A stretch of DNA of 64,000 nucleotides from Chitinophaga sp. (GTDB lineage Bacteria > Bacteroidota > Bacteroidia > Chitinophagales > Chitinophagaceae), in NCBI RefSeq assembly GCF_019236475.1, contig NZ_JAFAIX010000009.1, positions 186,001 through 250,000 on the forward strand, in the 5' to 3' direction. The notes below the pieces were generated by a model. The model made no database searches. It was not told where the DNA came from and was given only the letters and a program-made list of their open reading frames with translations. Shown here in pieces: positions 44,791 through 53,501 of this stretch; positions within the stretch are counted from its first letter, which is position 1, and every line of letters begins with the position of its first letter. Position numbers and translations under genes: made by a program.

Positions 44791-44945
44791 GTTGACAAAG
44801 TAACCAGGCAAAAAGACGCTCCAGGGTAATATCTACGGCGTTTTACCCATTCAACTATTCCACCTTTGTGGAAGCAGGATTTGAACCTGCATCACCGACT
44901 TGGATCGAAGTATCCCTGTGCTACGGCACTGATTACTTTGTCAGC
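44791..44945 (-). ncRNA. Y-RNA-like ncRNA E (tRNA-like, degenerate D arm)
   Basis: A 155-nt minus-strand RNA with the longest closing stem: about 17 pairs including G-U wobbles (GACAAAGTAATCAG with CTGGTTACTTTGTC in its core). The wobble pairs exist only if the minus strand is transcribed. It has the shared hairpin GTGCCGTA-N9-TACTTCG, the T arm GCAGG-TTCAAAT-CCTGC and the acceptor-like stem TTCCAC-AAAG-GTGGAA. The D-arm region (AATAGTTGAATGGGTAAAAC) is weak. It ends TTTTTGCCTGG, where the change from GCCC covaries with the 5' strand. It lies between copy F and the ro60 promoter. Confidence 0.83.
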
Positions 44946-44957
44946 AACAATGTATTT

Positions 44958-45052
44958 TGACAACCGGGCAAAAACAGTAATAAGTGTGTATGATATGAAA
45001 TATCATGTCGTTGCTAATACGAAGTAACTTATCACTACGGCACCAATTGCCA
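44958..45052 (-). ncRNA. Y-RNA-like ncRNA F (no tRNA-like domain)
   Basis: A 95-nt minus-strand RNA with a 9-bp closing stem of Watson-Crick and wobble pairs (GGCAATTGG with CCGGTTGTC). It has the same conserved 5' hairpin (GTGCCGTA-N9-TACTTCG) and 3' TTTTTGCCC as the others. The tRNA-like module is absent. In its place is a single hairpin ATGATAT-TTC-ATATCAT. It therefore resembles the compact metazoan-style Y RNA. It is the first unit downstream of the 45107-45161 element. Confidence 0.75.
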
Positions 45053-45106
45053 GTAATTTTTGGATCTAACAACAATGAATGAAAATCAGTCATTTGTCAT
45101 TGACCC

Positions 45107-45161
45107 TACAAAGATGCATGCGTACCTGCGCAGTCTTTTTGCGTAGTTCAAAAAAAACTTT
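45107..45161. promoter_or_regulatory. Repeated promoter/operator element, copy in WYL/Y-RNA divergent region
   Basis: Second copy of the ro60 upstream element (31-bp identical core at 45126-45156, with CTGCGCAG and the TGCGCAGT/TGCGTAGT direct repeat). Read on the minus strand it points at Y RNA copies F and E. On the plus strand it lies 25 bp before the WYL regulator ATG, so it could also serve autoregulation. Identity over the core, with divergence outside it, argues for protein binding rather than recent duplication. Confidence 0.6.
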
Positions 45162-45185
45162 AATTTTCAGGAAAATATTTTTGAA

Positions 45186-46202
45186 ATGCCTGTTAACCGG
45201 AACGCCCTTATCAGATATAAAGCGATAGACACCTGTCTTAGAAACCGCCGTAGACGCTGGACACTGGAGGATTTGATCGATAAAGTTTCCGAGACCCTAT
45301 ACGATTATGAGGGGATAGAGAAAGGGATTAGTCGCCGTACTATCCAGGGCGATCTCCAAATGATGCGCAGTGATAAGTTGGGATATAATGCCCCCATTAT
45401 TATAGTAGAGAAGAAATATTATACTTATGAAGACCCGAACTATAGTATCACCAATATCCCGCTCAGCGATGCGGACCTTTCCCGCATGACGGAAGCTGTA
45501 GAGGTACTGAAGCAGTTTAAAGGGTTTTCCCATTTTGAACACCTCAACGGCGTAGTACAGAAGCTGGAAGGCCACATATATGCTTCGGCACATAATCAGC
45601 ATACGATCATCGACTTCGAGAAAAATGAAAACCTGCGAGGGTTGAACCACTTGAATGTTATATATGATGCCATCGTGCATGAATATGTGCTAGATATCAA
45701 CTACCAGTCCTTTACAGCAAAAGCGCCATCCATGATCTCCTTCAATGGCTGGTGGCTGAAAGAATTCAAGAACCGCTGGTTTGTAGTAGGTAGTAAAACG
45801 GGTTTCAATTCTGTCACTTCTTTGGCATTGGATAGAATACACGATGTGAAACAGAATAAAGAAGTGCTTTATGAAAAAAGCAAATTTGGTCTGACCCCAG
45901 AAAGCTATTACCAGCACGTCATTGGAGCTACCGTAAATGATATGCGTCCCAAACGTATTCTTATCAAGGTCAGAGGAGAGCATGTTCCCTATGTGGCCAC
46001 CAAACCCTTGCATACCAGTCAGACGATCATCGAAACAGGAGATAGATACATGATTATTGAATTGCGGCTGATTCCAAACTTCGAATTGGAAAGAGAGATT
46101 CTAGGTTATGGCCCTGGCATGGAGGTGATCCAGCCAGAGGGATTGCGGAAGAGACTGGCCGAGAGAACCAAAGAGGCTTCGCGTCTGTACTCAGCGGAAT
46201 AG
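45186..46202 (+). CDS. WYL-domain transcriptional regulator
   Basis: A 338-residue protein. An N-terminal winged helix-turn-helix covers ~1-85 (RNALIRYKAIDTCLRNRRRR, then GISRRTIQGDLQMM). A WYL domain runs over ~165-240 (LDINYQSFTAKAPSMISFNG, WWLKEFKNRWFVVG, ALDRIHDV) with a C-terminal extension (~255-338). WYL proteins sense nucleotides or nucleic-acid fragments and control damage or defence genes in several bacteria. It is divergent from the Y RNA/Ro60 block and 30 bp upstream of aidB, so it is the likely regulator of both arms. Confidence 0.92.
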   Translation: MPVNRNALIRYKAIDTCLRNRRRRWTLEDLIDKVSETLYDYEGIEKGISRRTIQGDLQMMRSDKLGYNAPIIIVEKKYYTYEDPNYSITNIPLSDADLSRMTEAVEVLKQFKGFSHFEHLNGVVQKLEGHIYASAHNQHTIIDFEKNENLRGLNHLNVIYDAIVHEYVLDINYQSFTAKAPSMISFNGWWLKEFKNRWFVVGSKTGFNSVTSLALDRIHDVKQNKEVLYEKSKFGLTPESYYQHVIGATVNDMRPKRILIKVRGEHVPYVATKPLHTSQTIIETGDRYMIIELRLIPNFELEREILGYGPGMEVIQPEGLRKRLAERTKEASRLYSAE

Positions 46203-46232
46203 CTTAAATTTAGGAAGCTAAAACATCCTGTT

Positions 46233-47882
46233 ATGTTACCTTCCGAATTTGACTTCAATACCGCGTTGAATCAATCACCTGCCCTGGTGGATTTTAATGC
46301 CTTTACCACCAATCGGATGCTGAAGGATACCCTCCATGCTTACGGGGCGGATTGGGCGCATCCAGAGGCCGTAAAATTCGGGGAACTGATGGGGAGTGCG
46401 GCCATGCAGCAGGCAGGCGCCCTCGCCAATAAACACCTGCCGCAATTACATACCCACGATCGCTTTGGCAATCGCTTAGATTTAGTGGAATTTCATCCCG
46501 CCTATCACGAATTGATGGCGCTATCCATCCAGGCAGGCGTACATTCCATTCCCTGGACTACCGATAAATATGGCGGTTACCTGGCACACAGCGTCCTATC
46601 TTATCTGAAGCAACAAGTGGATGAAGGGGTTTCCTGTCCGCTTACCATGACCTTCGCAGTAGTGCCTTCCCTGCAAATTAATTCCACCATTGCGGCCGAC
46701 TGGCTCCCGAAAGTGGTGTCCAATGAATATGATTTCCGTGCTATTCCCTGGATGGAAAAGAACGGAGTTACCTTCGGAATGGCCATGACGGAGCCACAAG
46801 GAGGCAGCGACGTACGGAGTAATATTACCACCGCCGTACATGTAGAAAGCGGTATCTATAAAATCACTGGGCGCAAATGGTTTTGCAGCGCACCTATGAG
46901 TGATGCTTTCCTAGTGCTGGCACAAGCCCCCAAAGGACTCAGTTGTTTCCTCGTACCCAGATTTACCCGCGATGGGATCAAAAATAAATTGTACTTCCAG
47001 CGTTTAAAAGATAAGCTGGGTAATAAATCCAATGCTTCTTCAGAAGTGGAATTCCACGGTGCTTGGGGAGAGCTGATAGGTGAGGAGGGTAGAGGAGTGG
47101 CCAGTATTATGGAGATGGTGAGGCATACGCGACTGGATTGCGCCATCGGCTCCGCGGCTACTATGCACAGAGCTGTGGCGGAAGCCATCCACCACTGTCA
47201 CTATCGGCAGGCATTCGGGAAAAATCTAGCAAACCAACCCCTCATGCGGAATGTACTCGCTGATCTGGCACTGGAATCTATTGCAGCCACCACCCTGGCC
47301 ATGCGTATCGCGAAAGGATTTGATGACGCTAGGCACAACGAAGACGCCCAACATTTTATTCGTATAGCCACTGCCGTTGGTAAGTTCTGGAACACCAAAA
47401 GAGCCGTGCTCGTTCTGGGCGAAGCGATGGAGTGCCTAGGTGGCAACGGTTACGTGGAGGAATCGGTGATGCCTCGCCTATACCGCGATGTTCCCGTTAA
47501 TGCCATCTGGGAAGGTTCTGGAAATATCCAAGCATTGGATATCCTCCGCGCTATGCAGAAGGAACCTGCCAGCCTAGAGGCCCTCTTGCAATACCTGCAA
47601 AAGGGGTTGGGAAGTCATGGCCAGTTGGACCGGCATCTCCATAAAACTATCAGCTTACTTACCAGCAATCCATCGGAACAACAGGCAAGAATAATAGCGG
47701 AGTCTGTAGCATTGGCTATTCAGGGAGTTGAACTCATCCAGGTGGCGCCCGCACCTGTAGCTGCGCTCTTCTGTGATGTACGTTTGTCAGCGCACAGATC
47801 CATGACGTGGGGCGCATTTTCTGAAACGCCTGTGGACCTACTGGAACAGGCTATCCATCAGGCTTTCGAACGGAATGAGTAA
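46233..47882 (+). CDS. aidB: AidB-like acyl-CoA dehydrogenase (alkylation-response protein)
   Basis: A 549-residue flavoprotein, close to the length of E. coli AidB (541). AidB-specific stretches are present throughout: ANKHLPQLHTHDRFGNRLD, FHPAYHELM, CPLTMTFAVVPSL, MTEPQGGSDVRSN, RLKDKLGNKSNASSEVEF, EAMECLGGNGYVEES and LYRDVPVNAIWEGSGNIQ. The C-terminal DNA-binding-type domain is retained. AidB is induced by DNA alkylation and protects or repairs DNA. It starts 30 bp after the WYL gene, probably in one transcript. Confidence 0.94.
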   Translation: MLPSEFDFNTALNQSPALVDFNAFTTNRMLKDTLHAYGADWAHPEAVKFGELMGSAAMQQAGALANKHLPQLHTHDRFGNRLDLVEFHPAYHELMALSIQAGVHSIPWTTDKYGGYLAHSVLSYLKQQVDEGVSCPLTMTFAVVPSLQINSTIAADWLPKVVSNEYDFRAIPWMEKNGVTFGMAMTEPQGGSDVRSNITTAVHVESGIYKITGRKWFCSAPMSDAFLVLAQAPKGLSCFLVPRFTRDGIKNKLYFQRLKDKLGNKSNASSEVEFHGAWGELIGEEGRGVASIMEMVRHTRLDCAIGSAATMHRAVAEAIHHCHYRQAFGKNLANQPLMRNVLADLALESIAATTLAMRIAKGFDDARHNEDAQHFIRIATAVGKFWNTKRAVLVLGEAMECLGGNGYVEESVMPRLYRDVPVNAIWEGSGNIQALDILRAMQKEPASLEALLQYLQKGLGSHGQLDRHLHKTISLLTSNPSEQQARIIAESVALAIQGVELIQVAPAPVAALFCDVRLSAHRSMTWGAFSETPVDLLEQAIHQAFERNE

Positions 47883-48220
47883 ACATAATTCTGATAAATT
47901 TACAGGGTTTTAAACATTTTGGAAATATACACTGTTGAATACTTATCAAAATAATCTATTGGTGGAAACCAGAGCTATATTACTTGCTGATTGGATGTAG
48001 CAATACCCCTCATCATTATCAGAAATCCTTTGATGATAAAGTCGTGCCGGGACTGGCGGCCTTTATTTTTTTTGTGTTGCTGGTAGGGATAAGGATTGAC
48101 AGTAACCTCTAAAAATTTAGTCACCGTGTAGTTCCTGGCATGGCTATTTATATTTTCCCTAACACATTTTTCAATATTATTACAGCCTAGTAAGCATTAT
48201 CCAAACCAAAATAATTGTTG
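47883..48220. other. Intergenic region, no feature seen
   Basis: This 338-bp AT-rich spacer lies between aidB and a small lipoprotein gene. I find no convincing ORF, hairpin terminator or repeat in it. Confidence 0.5.
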
Positions 48221-48703
48221 ATGAGAAAATACCTATTGCTCTGTATACCCGTGTCTATCCTGTCTTACGGTTGCATCTATTACCCAGCTCATACCCGAAC
48301 CACAGCCTCCAATCGTACCGAACATGTACGTAGTTCGCTGATGCCTGTTTTTAATGAGAAAAAGCGGAAAAAGGCCATTCAGCCTAGCATTAATTTTATT
48401 GAAGCGGTGAAAAACTATCGGGTGAAGAATAACCATTTTCCACAAGATCTGTGGAACCTGGAAAATGATTGTGATTATAATCGGACGGCCTTTCGTACGA
48501 TGAAAGAAATAGGATTCACGCATCTCTCCATTGATTATATTTTTATGGACTCGATGGTGGTTGCATTTCAACATGATCCTACCAAAATACCAAGTAGGGA
48601 TGGCGTAAAAGGACAATCTATCGGCATGACTACTACCGGTAAATTTATTTTCACGTATAATAGGGATTCTTCTTCTTTTATGTATAGTAAAATGATAGAT
48701 TAA
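48221..48703 (+). CDS. Small lipoprotein of unknown function
   Basis: A 160-residue protein from the ATG at 48221; two in-frame TTG codons precede it. The signal ends in lipobox LSYGC (Cys18). The mature part begins IYYPAHTRTTASNRTEH and contains a short segment recalling pilin-like or secreted small folds (INFIEAVKNYRVKNNHFPQDLWNL; the phrase about N-x-x-F-P with a following L is seen in several T2SS pseudopilin-type domains). I do not recognise a family. It stands alone. Confidence 0.6.
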   Translation: MRKYLLLCIPVSILSYGCIYYPAHTRTTASNRTEHVRSSLMPVFNEKKRKKAIQPSINFIEAVKNYRVKNNHFPQDLWNLENDCDYNRTAFRTMKEIGFTHLSIDYIFMDSMVVAFQHDPTKIPSRDGVKGQSIGMTTTGKFIFTYNRDSSSFMYSKMID

Positions 48704-49040
48704 TTTCGAGATTGCTTCACTGTTCCTCTTTCAACAACGCTTCCCCATAACTGTCACATTACATGGCTTCGTCACATACCCAAGCGCCCACTGCGCTGAC
48801 TGGCCATTGTTGCTACCCAATGGTTCCTCAGTGCAGGGGCGTTGAGTAATTGTCCTCTTTGCAGCGCAGCTTCCCGGCTGGCTAATTCATGTGGTGCAAC
48901 CACCTTATCTTGTTGTGAATACAACTACTAGTGTGTAGAAAAATAGTATTATTAAAAGATTACCGTACTAAAGACAATGGTGTACAGCAATAGTTGCATG
49001 CCTAATTAAAAATACTTTTTTACGGCTGTTTGGATAAAAC
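48704..49040. other. Intergenic region with possible minus-strand gene remnant
   Basis: The minus strand carries a 50-codon open stretch at 48772-48924 (includes HELASREAALQRGQLLNAPA) with coding-like composition but no ATG start and no partner. It may be a gene fragment. Nothing else is evident here. Confidence 0.3.
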
Positions 49041-49072
49041 ATCAGCGCCGCTTTAGAGTAAGCGGCGCTGAT
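49041..49072 (-). terminator. Terminator of the metal efflux operon
   Basis: A perfect 13-bp stem (ATCAGCGCCGCTT at 49041-49053 with 49060-49072, loop 6 nt) lies 22 bp beyond the TolC-like gene stop on the minus strand. It is followed on that strand by GTTTTAT. Confidence 0.8.
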
Positions 49073-49093
49073 AGGGGTTTTCATAGGTAAATA

Positions 49094-50377
49094 TTATTGA
49101 ATGTCCCATATACCAGCGCTTCGCTCCAGTTCCACTAATGCGGAAGCGTAAGCAAACAGCGCTTGATGATAATTTTGTTGCAGATCGTTATAAGTACGCT
49201 GTGCATTGAGTACATCTAATAAGGGCGTATCACCTCTTTTGTAACTGTATATTTTCCCATCGAGGATTTGTTGTGCTTCCGTCAGTAAGCCTTCCTGGAA
49301 TTGTTTCACCTGCTTATGTGTGTTGATATAGTTGAAATAAGCTTGTGTAACTTCTGTACTGATTTGTAATTTTACTTGTTCCTCTTGGGTGGCAGCCTGC
49401 TGAATCCCGTAGCGAGCGGCTTTCAGCTCTCCCTTATAATGATTGGAAAATTTCAAAGGAATAGCGATGCCCGCATTTACACTTTTGTATGCTGGCGTAG
49501 GTGCGATCTCGTTAGTAGACTCGCCATTTCCTGTTATTCCTGCATTGATACCCAGATCAATTTTGCGATTTGCTTTTACCAGTTGCAGGTTTTTTTCTGC
49601 TGATTTCTTTGCATTCATCGCGGCTACCGCATCTGCGCGATTAACTTGCGCATTTGAAATCAGGTCAGGAAGTGGGAAGACACGGTCCAGTTTGTAAGGC
49701 AAATTTTCTGGCATTGGCAAGGTGTCAGCGCGACTACTCCCTAGTTGATTATTCAGCCCTACGAGTGCTGTTTTCCAGGATGCTTCTACTGCATAGTAAT
49801 CATTCAGCATACTGCCTGCTTCCAGCTTGGACTGCCTGGCATCTACCTCCGTGATGGCGCCCGCTTTGAAGCGAATCGCGTCTGCGTCAGCAATCTTCTT
49901 CATGGAATGATAAGAGTCCAGTTGCACATGCATGAGATTATATTGCAAGACAGCATTGAAATACGCCAGGGTAGCGTCTGCACGCAGGTTACGGTAATAA
50001 TCTGCTAGTAAGGCTTTGGTCGTTTCCGCCTCGCTACGAGCGAGTCCTATCCTGGCGCTACGTTTACCACCTAATTCCAAGGTAGTACCGATACCGGCCG
50101 ACCAGCCATGTCCCAATTGCATTTTATGGTTTTGGTTATCATACAAACCGCCGCTCAACTCCGGATCAGGAAAGACTTTCGCACTTTCGATAGCTGCAGT
50201 TGCGATGCTGACGTTATATTTTTCAGCAGCGTAGCCCAGGTTCTTTTCTCCCACCTGGTGCAGGTATTGCTCCAATGGAATACGTATAGTCGGAAACGTT
50301 GTATCCACCTGCGCATTGGCATAAATACCCGAAAGCAACAGGCCGGAAATTAAGAATATGTTGATAGTTCTTGGCAT
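49094..50377 (-). CDS. TolC-family outer-membrane efflux channel (CusC/CzcC-like)
   Basis: A 427-residue exported protein (signal INIFLISGLLLSGIYANAQ). It has the repeated outer membrane efflux protein pattern of long helices: AAEKYNVSIATAAIESAKVF, ARSEAETTKALLADYYRNLR, and near the end KRGDTPLLDVLNAQRTYNDL. It forms the outer-membrane exit of the RND system encoded 10 bp upstream on the same strand. It is the last gene of the mgtA-adaptor-RND-TolC run and is followed by a terminator. Confidence 0.93.
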   Translation of the reverse strand: MPRTINIFLISGLLLSGIYANAQVDTTFPTIRIPLEQYLHQVGEKNLGYAAEKYNVSIATAAIESAKVFPDPELSGGLYDNQNHKMQLGHGWSAGIGTTLELGGKRSARIGLARSEAETTKALLADYYRNLRADATLAYFNAVLQYNLMHVQLDSYHSMKKIADADAIRFKAGAITEVDARQSKLEAGSMLNDYYAVEASWKTALVGLNNQLGSSRADTLPMPENLPYKLDRVFPLPDLISNAQVNRADAVAAMNAKKSAEKNLQLVKANRKIDLGINAGITGNGESTNEIAPTPAYKSVNAGIAIPLKFSNHYKGELKAARYGIQQAATQEEQVKLQISTEVTQAYFNYINTHKQVKQFQEGLLTEAQQILDGKIYSYKRGDTPLLDVLNAQRTYNDLQQNYHQALFAYASALVELERSAGIWDIQ

Positions 50378-50387
50378 GTCAAAATTT

Positions 50388-53300
50388 TTATGCTTTTACA
50401 TAATCATCTTTACCCCAGCGGTTTTCCACTAGGTAGTAGATGGCAGGTAATACCAGTAAAGTAATAGCTGTAGCTACAAATAATCCATATACAATTACAG
50501 TAGCCAGTGGTCTTTGTACATCTGATCCGATGCCTGTGGCCAGCGAAGCGGGAAGCAGACCTAGGGCTGCTACCGAAGCGGTCATCAATACAGGACGGAA
50601 CCTGTTCTTAGTGCCGGATAATACTGCATTCATCAATGGATAACCTTCTTTTCGTAGGTCATTGAAATGGGAGATGAGTATCACACCGTTCTGAATAGCT
50701 ACTCCAAACAGCGCAATGAAGCCCACTGCGGAAGAGACGTTCAAGGTCATTCCTCGTACATTCAATGCCAACATACCACCAAATAATGCCAATGGTACAA
50801 TAGACAATATCATTCCCGCCTGACGGAATCTACCGAAGGCGCCATACAACAACAGGAACATAATCGCCAATGCTAATGGTACGATGAAGGTGAGTCGCGC
50901 ATACGCCCTGTGCTGGTTTTCAAATTGACCGCCCCATTGTATGCGATAACGTTGATGGTCGTACGGTACTTCTTTTTCAATCCTGGACTGCGCTTCCTGA
51001 AGGAATGTAGTTAGGTCAGTACCGCGCAGGTTCAGTTTCACGGTCAGGTGTCGTTTGTTCATTTCCCTGGTGATGGTGCTTTCGCCAGTGGCCATGCGGA
51101 TATTCGCTACTTGCGACAATGGTATTTTCACCCCGTTGGAGGCTGTCAGCATTAGGTTGCTGATTTTATCAGCGGAGTTTCTTTCTGCTTCGCCGTAACG
51201 GCATATTACATCATATACTTTATTGCCGACGAATACCTGGGAGACAGCCTTTCCTCCGATGGCTACCTCAATCAGTTCTGTGACATCGCTTACATTGATG
51301 CCATATCTGCTCAATGCATCTCTGTTCACAGATACTTGGAGTTGTGGCAGTGGTGGCTCCTGGTCTATTGCCACATCAGCGGCACCCTTCACAGAACGGA
51401 TCACTGCTGCGGTTTTCTCAGCGATGGCGCGGGTAGAGGCAAATTCGTCTCCATAAACCTTTACTACCAGCTCACTATGCGCACCGGCAATCTTATCCAT
51501 CACCCCATCAATCATAGGCTGACTAAAACCTACCGTGTAGCCTGGCATGCTAGCGTACTCTTTCGACAAATCTGCAATCAGGTCACTTTTTGTTCTACCG
51601 TTTTTCCATTCTCCATAAGGGCGTAATCCGATACTGCACTCAAAGTGGGAGGCAGTCCAAGGATCCGTACCATCGTCATTTCTGCCGGCTTGTATCATCA
51701 TATAGGTGACTTCTTTATGACGTAAAGTGCGGGCACGCAGTGTATCACTCATCTCCCTAGATTTCGCCAATGAAATACCTGGAGGCAACTGCACTTGCAG
51801 CCAGATAGAACCCTCATCCAACGGCGGAAGGAAATCCTTGCCCACGGTAGCACTAAAGAAAATAGCGCCGGCAAAGGCAATAGCAACAGGCCAAAATACG
51901 ATCTTGGGCTTGCTCATAATGCGGTTGGTCAACGCTTCATATTTTGCGGTTAACCATTCCAGCCATTTGTTGTGATAGATCTTCACCGGTTTGCGATAGG
52001 CCGCGAAAGCCAATCCTGGTATGAGTATCAGTGCCACGGCCAGTGCACCCAATAAGGCATAGCCTACGGTGAAAGCCATCGGTGTAAACAGCTTCTTTTC
52101 CACTCTTTCAAAAGAGAACAGCGGCAAATAGGCGGTGATGATGATAATTGTAGAGAACAATACCGGTTTGGCTACGGAAACCGCCTGCTTAGCTATAGAT
52201 GGCTCTTCCAACATATGCTCATGATCGCTTTCCCGCTTTTTCAGGATCGTTTCCAGCATCACGATAGCACCATCCACGATGATCCCAAAGTCCACCGCAC
52301 CAAGGGAAAGCAGGTTCGCAGGGATATTGGTGAAATGCATCAAAATGAAGGCAATCAACAAGGCGAGTGGAATCGTGATCGCTACAATCAAGGCCCCGCG
52401 CCAGCTTCCGAGGAATACGATCAATACAATCAGTACGAGTCCCATTCCTTCCAGGAGGGTATGACTCACTGTATGTAAGGTGGTATCGATCAGGGTAGTT
52501 CTATCCAGGTATGGCCTAATGCTCACTCCTGGCGGCAACAGGTGGTTATTCAGATCATCTACGGCTTCGTGTATGCCTTCCAGTACATTGGAAGGATTTT
52601 GTCCTTTCAGCAGTAATACAATTCCTTCAACACTCTCGGAATAATCCACTTTATGATCGGTATAACCAAGAATACCTTTCCGTTCCAGCTCTCCTAGTTT
52701 AACATTACCTACATCCTGGAGTAGTACCGGCACTCCATTCACCGAACGGATCACAATGCCTCCTAAGCCTTCCAGGTTTTTCACCAGACCGATACCACGC
52801 ACCACATAGCCGAGATCGCCCTGTGTGAGCACGCTACCGCCGGCATTGGCATTGTTGTTATTGATGGCTGTTTGTATATCTGCGAGGGAAACCTTGAACT
52901 GTTCCATTCTTTTAGGGTCCAGTTCAATCTGGTATTGCGTAGTAATGCCACCGAAATTGGTTACATCTGCAATACCAGAAACCTGCTTGATACGTGGGAT
53001 GATGGTCCAGTTTTGCAGGTCGGTGAGTTCACGCAAGTTATGATGCTGGCTCTCTATGATGTAGCGGTATATTTCGCCAACAGGAGAGGTGAGTGGGTCC
53101 AGTCCTGGTTTGGCATTATAGGGAAGTCCCAGATCGCTTAATCTTTCGTTGATGCGTTGACGTGCCCAGTAGTCTTCGGTACCATCTTTAAATACGATGG
53201 TCACCACGGAAAGACCGAAAGTACTTTTGCTACGCATGACAGATAGGCCAGGCATGCCATTGAGGGCGCGTTCAACAGGAATGGTAATTTGTTGTTCCAT

Positions 53301-53477
53301 TTCCTCTGCTGCCAGACCTGGTACTTGCGTCACCACTTGTGAGGTGACATCTGCAATATCAGGATATGCTTCTACAGCCAGTTGTTTCCAGGAATAGTAT
53401 CCGAAGATGGCCAGCAGTACAAATAAAGCTAGGAACAGCCATCGTTTGGCGATGGCAGTAGTCATAATTTTCTTCAT
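50388..53477 (-). CDS. Heavy-metal efflux RND pump (CzcA/CusA-type)
   Basis: A 1029-residue inner-membrane antiporter with the twelve-helix RND layout. The proton-relay helix reads VDFGIIVDGAIVMLE (Asp396, Asp402, Glu409), with the same spacing as the essential acids of CzcA, which marks the heavy-metal (HME) branch. Typical HME stretches such as AYPDIADVTSQVVTQVPGL near the start and NVSSAVGFIALFGVAIQNGV are intact. Metal specificity (Co/Zn/Cd versus Cu/Ag) cannot be fixed by eye. It works with the adaptor (25 bp upstream) and the TolC-like channel (10 bp downstream). Confidence 0.94.
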   Translation of the reverse strand: MKKIMTTAIAKRWLFLALFVLLAIFGYYSWKQLAVEAYPDIADVTSQVVTQVPGLAAEEMEQQITIPVERALNGMPGLSVMRSKSTFGLSVVTIVFKDGTEDYWARQRINERLSDLGLPYNAKPGLDPLTSPVGEIYRYIIESQHHNLRELTDLQNWTIIPRIKQVSGIADVTNFGGITTQYQIELDPKRMEQFKVSLADIQTAINNNNANAGGSVLTQGDLGYVVRGIGLVKNLEGLGGIVIRSVNGVPVLLQDVGNVKLGELERKGILGYTDHKVDYSESVEGIVLLLKGQNPSNVLEGIHEAVDDLNNHLLPPGVSIRPYLDRTTLIDTTLHTVSHTLLEGMGLVLIVLIVFLGSWRGALIVAITIPLALLIAFILMHFTNIPANLLSLGAVDFGIIVDGAIVMLETILKKRESDHEHMLEEPSIAKQAVSVAKPVLFSTIIIITAYLPLFSFERVEKKLFTPMAFTVGYALLGALAVALILIPGLAFAAYRKPVKIYHNKWLEWLTAKYEALTNRIMSKPKIVFWPVAIAFAGAIFFSATVGKDFLPPLDEGSIWLQVQLPPGISLAKSREMSDTLRARTLRHKEVTYMMIQAGRNDDGTDPWTASHFECSIGLRPYGEWKNGRTKSDLIADLSKEYASMPGYTVGFSQPMIDGVMDKIAGAHSELVVKVYGDEFASTRAIAEKTAAVIRSVKGAADVAIDQEPPLPQLQVSVNRDALSRYGINVSDVTELIEVAIGGKAVSQVFVGNKVYDVICRYGEAERNSADKISNLMLTASNGVKIPLSQVANIRMATGESTITREMNKRHLTVKLNLRGTDLTTFLQEAQSRIEKEVPYDHQRYRIQWGGQFENQHRAYARLTFIVPLALAIMFLLLYGAFGRFRQAGMILSIVPLALFGGMLALNVRGMTLNVSSAVGFIALFGVAIQNGVILISHFNDLRKEGYPLMNAVLSGTKNRFRPVLMTASVAALGLLPASLATGIGSDVQRPLATVIVYGLFVATAITLLVLPAIYYLVENRWGKDDYVKA

Positions 53478-53501
53478 GGGAGAATGCTTTGAAATACAGA
53501 A

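Noticed and set aside
42497..45052. Cluster of ordinary tRNA genes
   Set aside because: D and T arms are recognisable, but the T arm precedes the acceptor-like stem, there is no anticodon arm or CCA-end in the right order, and each unit is closed by its own end-pairing stem. The order fits permuted tRNA-like Y RNAs.
48772..48924. 50-codon minus-strand ORF
   Set aside because: Coding-like composition but no good start and no homologue I recognise; kept only as a remark in the intergenic entry.
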